NCBI GenBank assembly: GCA_902609035.1
Contig: CACLQG010000005.1
Span: forward strand, 1 to 64,000
Direction: 5' to 3'
Origin: an uncultured Bacteroidota bacterium
GTDB taxonomy: Bacteria; Bacteroidota; Bacteroidia; Flavobacteriales; Flavobacteriaceae
Length of the DNA stretch: 64,000 nt
Numbering within the stretch: position 1 is the first letter of the stretch; each line of letters starts with the position of its first letter. Made by a program: the position numbers and the translations under genes. The notes below the pieces were generated by a model. That model was not told the DNA's origin. It was given only the letters and a program-made list of their open reading frames with translations, and ran no database searches. Shown here in pieces: positions 62,889 through 64,000 of the stretch.

Positions 62889-64000
62889 ATGAATCGTATT
62901 GTAATTTATATAGTTTTCACTTCACTTTTTTGTTTGAGATGTGATCAACCCAAAGCTGTCGAACCCAAAAAACCAAACATTGTATTTTTATTGGCCGATG
63001 ATATGGGCTATGGTGATTTTGAAAGGATTGGAAGCGCAACAAAAACCCCAAACTTAAACCGAATGGCCGATAAAGGCGTTTTTTTTAGTAATTTTTATGC
63101 TGCAGGACCCAACTGCTCTCCCTCAAGAACTGGACTCATGACGGGTAAAAGCCCCGCCAAGGTAGGTGTGTACAGCTACAGGCCTCCCAATCACCCACTG
63201 CACCTGCCTAATGAAGAGGTGACCCTTGCAGAGCTATTAAAAACAAAAGGCTATCAAACCGCTCATATCGGTAAATGGCATTTAGGGGAATTGGGCAAAA
63301 CGTCAAAAATTAACCATCCGCAACCCCACGAGCAAGGTTTTGATTATTCCCTTGGAACTGAAAACAATGCTGAACCTTCCCATTTCAACCCCAACAACTT
63401 TATCCGCAATGGAAAAAAACTAGGGATAGTAGAGGGGTATTCTTGCCAGATCCTAGCTAAAGAATGTATAGATTGGCTTAATCATAAAAATGACGATCCA
63501 TTCTTTTTATACGTAGCATTTCATGAGCCCCACGCCAAGATAGCCTCCCCGCCTGAGCTGGTTGAAAAGTATTCTGATCAGCCACTAAAAGACGCTGAAT
63601 ATTTGGCGAATATTGACCACTTAGATATGGCCATTGGGAAAATTTTAGATTATCTCGAGCGAAATGATTTGATGGAAAATACAATTATCATGTTCAGCTC
63701 TGACAATGGCTCTTACCGTCTTGCCTCCAATGCTGGCTTAAAAGCAGTAAAAAGTTATTTATACGATGGAGGAATACGAGTTCCATGCATAATAAAATGG
63801 CCAGATATTAAAACTAATAAAAAAATAATAGACACCCCCGCAGGACTGGTAGACGTGGTTCCTACCATTTGTGAAATCGTAGGAATTGATCCTCCAGATA
63901 ACCTTGACGGTACTAGTTTTTTACCCCTTTTAAAAGAAACTCCTTTTCAACGAAAACGCCCATTGTATTGGTTCTTTTACCGCTCTCAACCCGAGATAGC
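62889..64000 (+). CDS. Arylsulfatase lipoprotein (3' truncated by window)
   Basis: The frame runs from ATG 62889 through the window end (370 codons seen). Lipoprotein signal with LRCD (C18). IVFLLADDMGYGDF (~31-44), formylglycine motif CSPSR with C76, HIGKWHLGE, FSSDNGSYRLAS and GGIRVPCIIKWP show an S1 sulfatase. TACTTTTA, one mismatch from the -7 consensus, lies ~20 bp upstream. Fourth sulfatase of the window; may begin a further sulfated-glycan locus. Confidence 0.93.
   Translation, partial: MNRIVIYIVFTSLFCLRCDQPKAVEPKKPNIVFLLADDMGYGDFERIGSATKTPNLNRMADKGVFFSNFYAAGPNCSPSRTGLMTGKSPAKVGVYSYRPPNHPLHLPNEEVTLAELLKTKGYQTAHIGKWHLGELGKTSKINHPQPHEQGFDYSLGTENNAEPSHFNPNNFIRNGKKLGIVEGYSCQILAKECIDWLNHKNDDPFFLYVAFHEPHAKIASPPELVEKYSDQPLKDAEYLANIDHLDMAIGKILDYLERNDLMENTIIMFSSDNGSYRLASNAGLKAVKSYLYDGGIRVPCIIKWPDIKTNKKIIDTPAGLVDVVPTICEIVGIDPPDNLDGTSFLPLLKETPFQRKRPLYWFFYRSQPEI

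Noticed and set aside
1..64000. CRISPR arrays, intact insertion sequences, rRNA genes, SusC/SusD pairs
   Set aside because: No regular spaced repeats, transposase genes with terminal inverted repeats, rRNA segments or SusD-like lipoprotein were seen.

Overview
This is an AT-rich chromosomal window from a member of the Bacteroidota, most likely a marine Flavobacteriaceae. The evidence is the set of SusC/OMP-type TonB receptors, Bacteroidota-only families (BT_3928-like, DUF2452, zinc-less DksA/TraR, flavobacterial YceD), several matches to the Bacteroidota promoter (TTG, about 19-20 nt, TAnnTTTG), few Shine-Dalgarno sequences, many TTG start codons, and four Cys-type sulfatases.

1-25 kb is conserved housekeeping: the end of a TonB receptor; ileS-dksA/traR-lspA; 5-formyl-THF cyclo-ligase diverging from uvrC; DUF3108, an M23 peptidase and pgi; recJ-rsmI-unknown diverging from tdk-alr; asd; the fatty-acid cluster pdxA-yceD-rpmF-fabH-accB-accC; ribE; and a CPA1 antiporter. 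At 25.08-25.25 kb lies a compact unit that no long reading frame covers: promoter, 13-nt perfect complement of the 16S rRNA 3' tail, 20-codon ORF and an intrinsic terminator. I consider it the most interesting signal in the window.

25-46 kb is accessory. It has a TonB-linked beta-barrel, two sulfatases, a NIPSNAP-like protein, a pterin dehydratase, secreted unknown proteins, OsmC, SnoaL/NTF2, an InlB-repeat metalloprotease-like lipoprotein, a beta-propeller, an SGNH hydrolase, a GH39-like glycosidase and an SDR. Together they suggest turnover of sulfated polysaccharide. Two unrelated secreted genes here have nearly the same ~95-bp upstream region and similar terminators. The region ends with a Rep-like (HUH) relic beside a CAU-anticodon tRNA, which suggests an old integration site.

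46-64 kb mixes small membrane proteins, DUF2237, an AhpD-like protein, a second TonB-linked barrel, a decayed SulP sulfate permease (internal deletion plus frameshifts), an ETHE1-like MBL-rhodanese protein, a sulfatase facing an AraC regulator, DUF2452, a CAP protein, rbfA, a LolC/FtsX-type permease, dusB, a DoxX/MauE-thioredoxin-like protein, lepA, and a fourth sulfatase cut by the window end.
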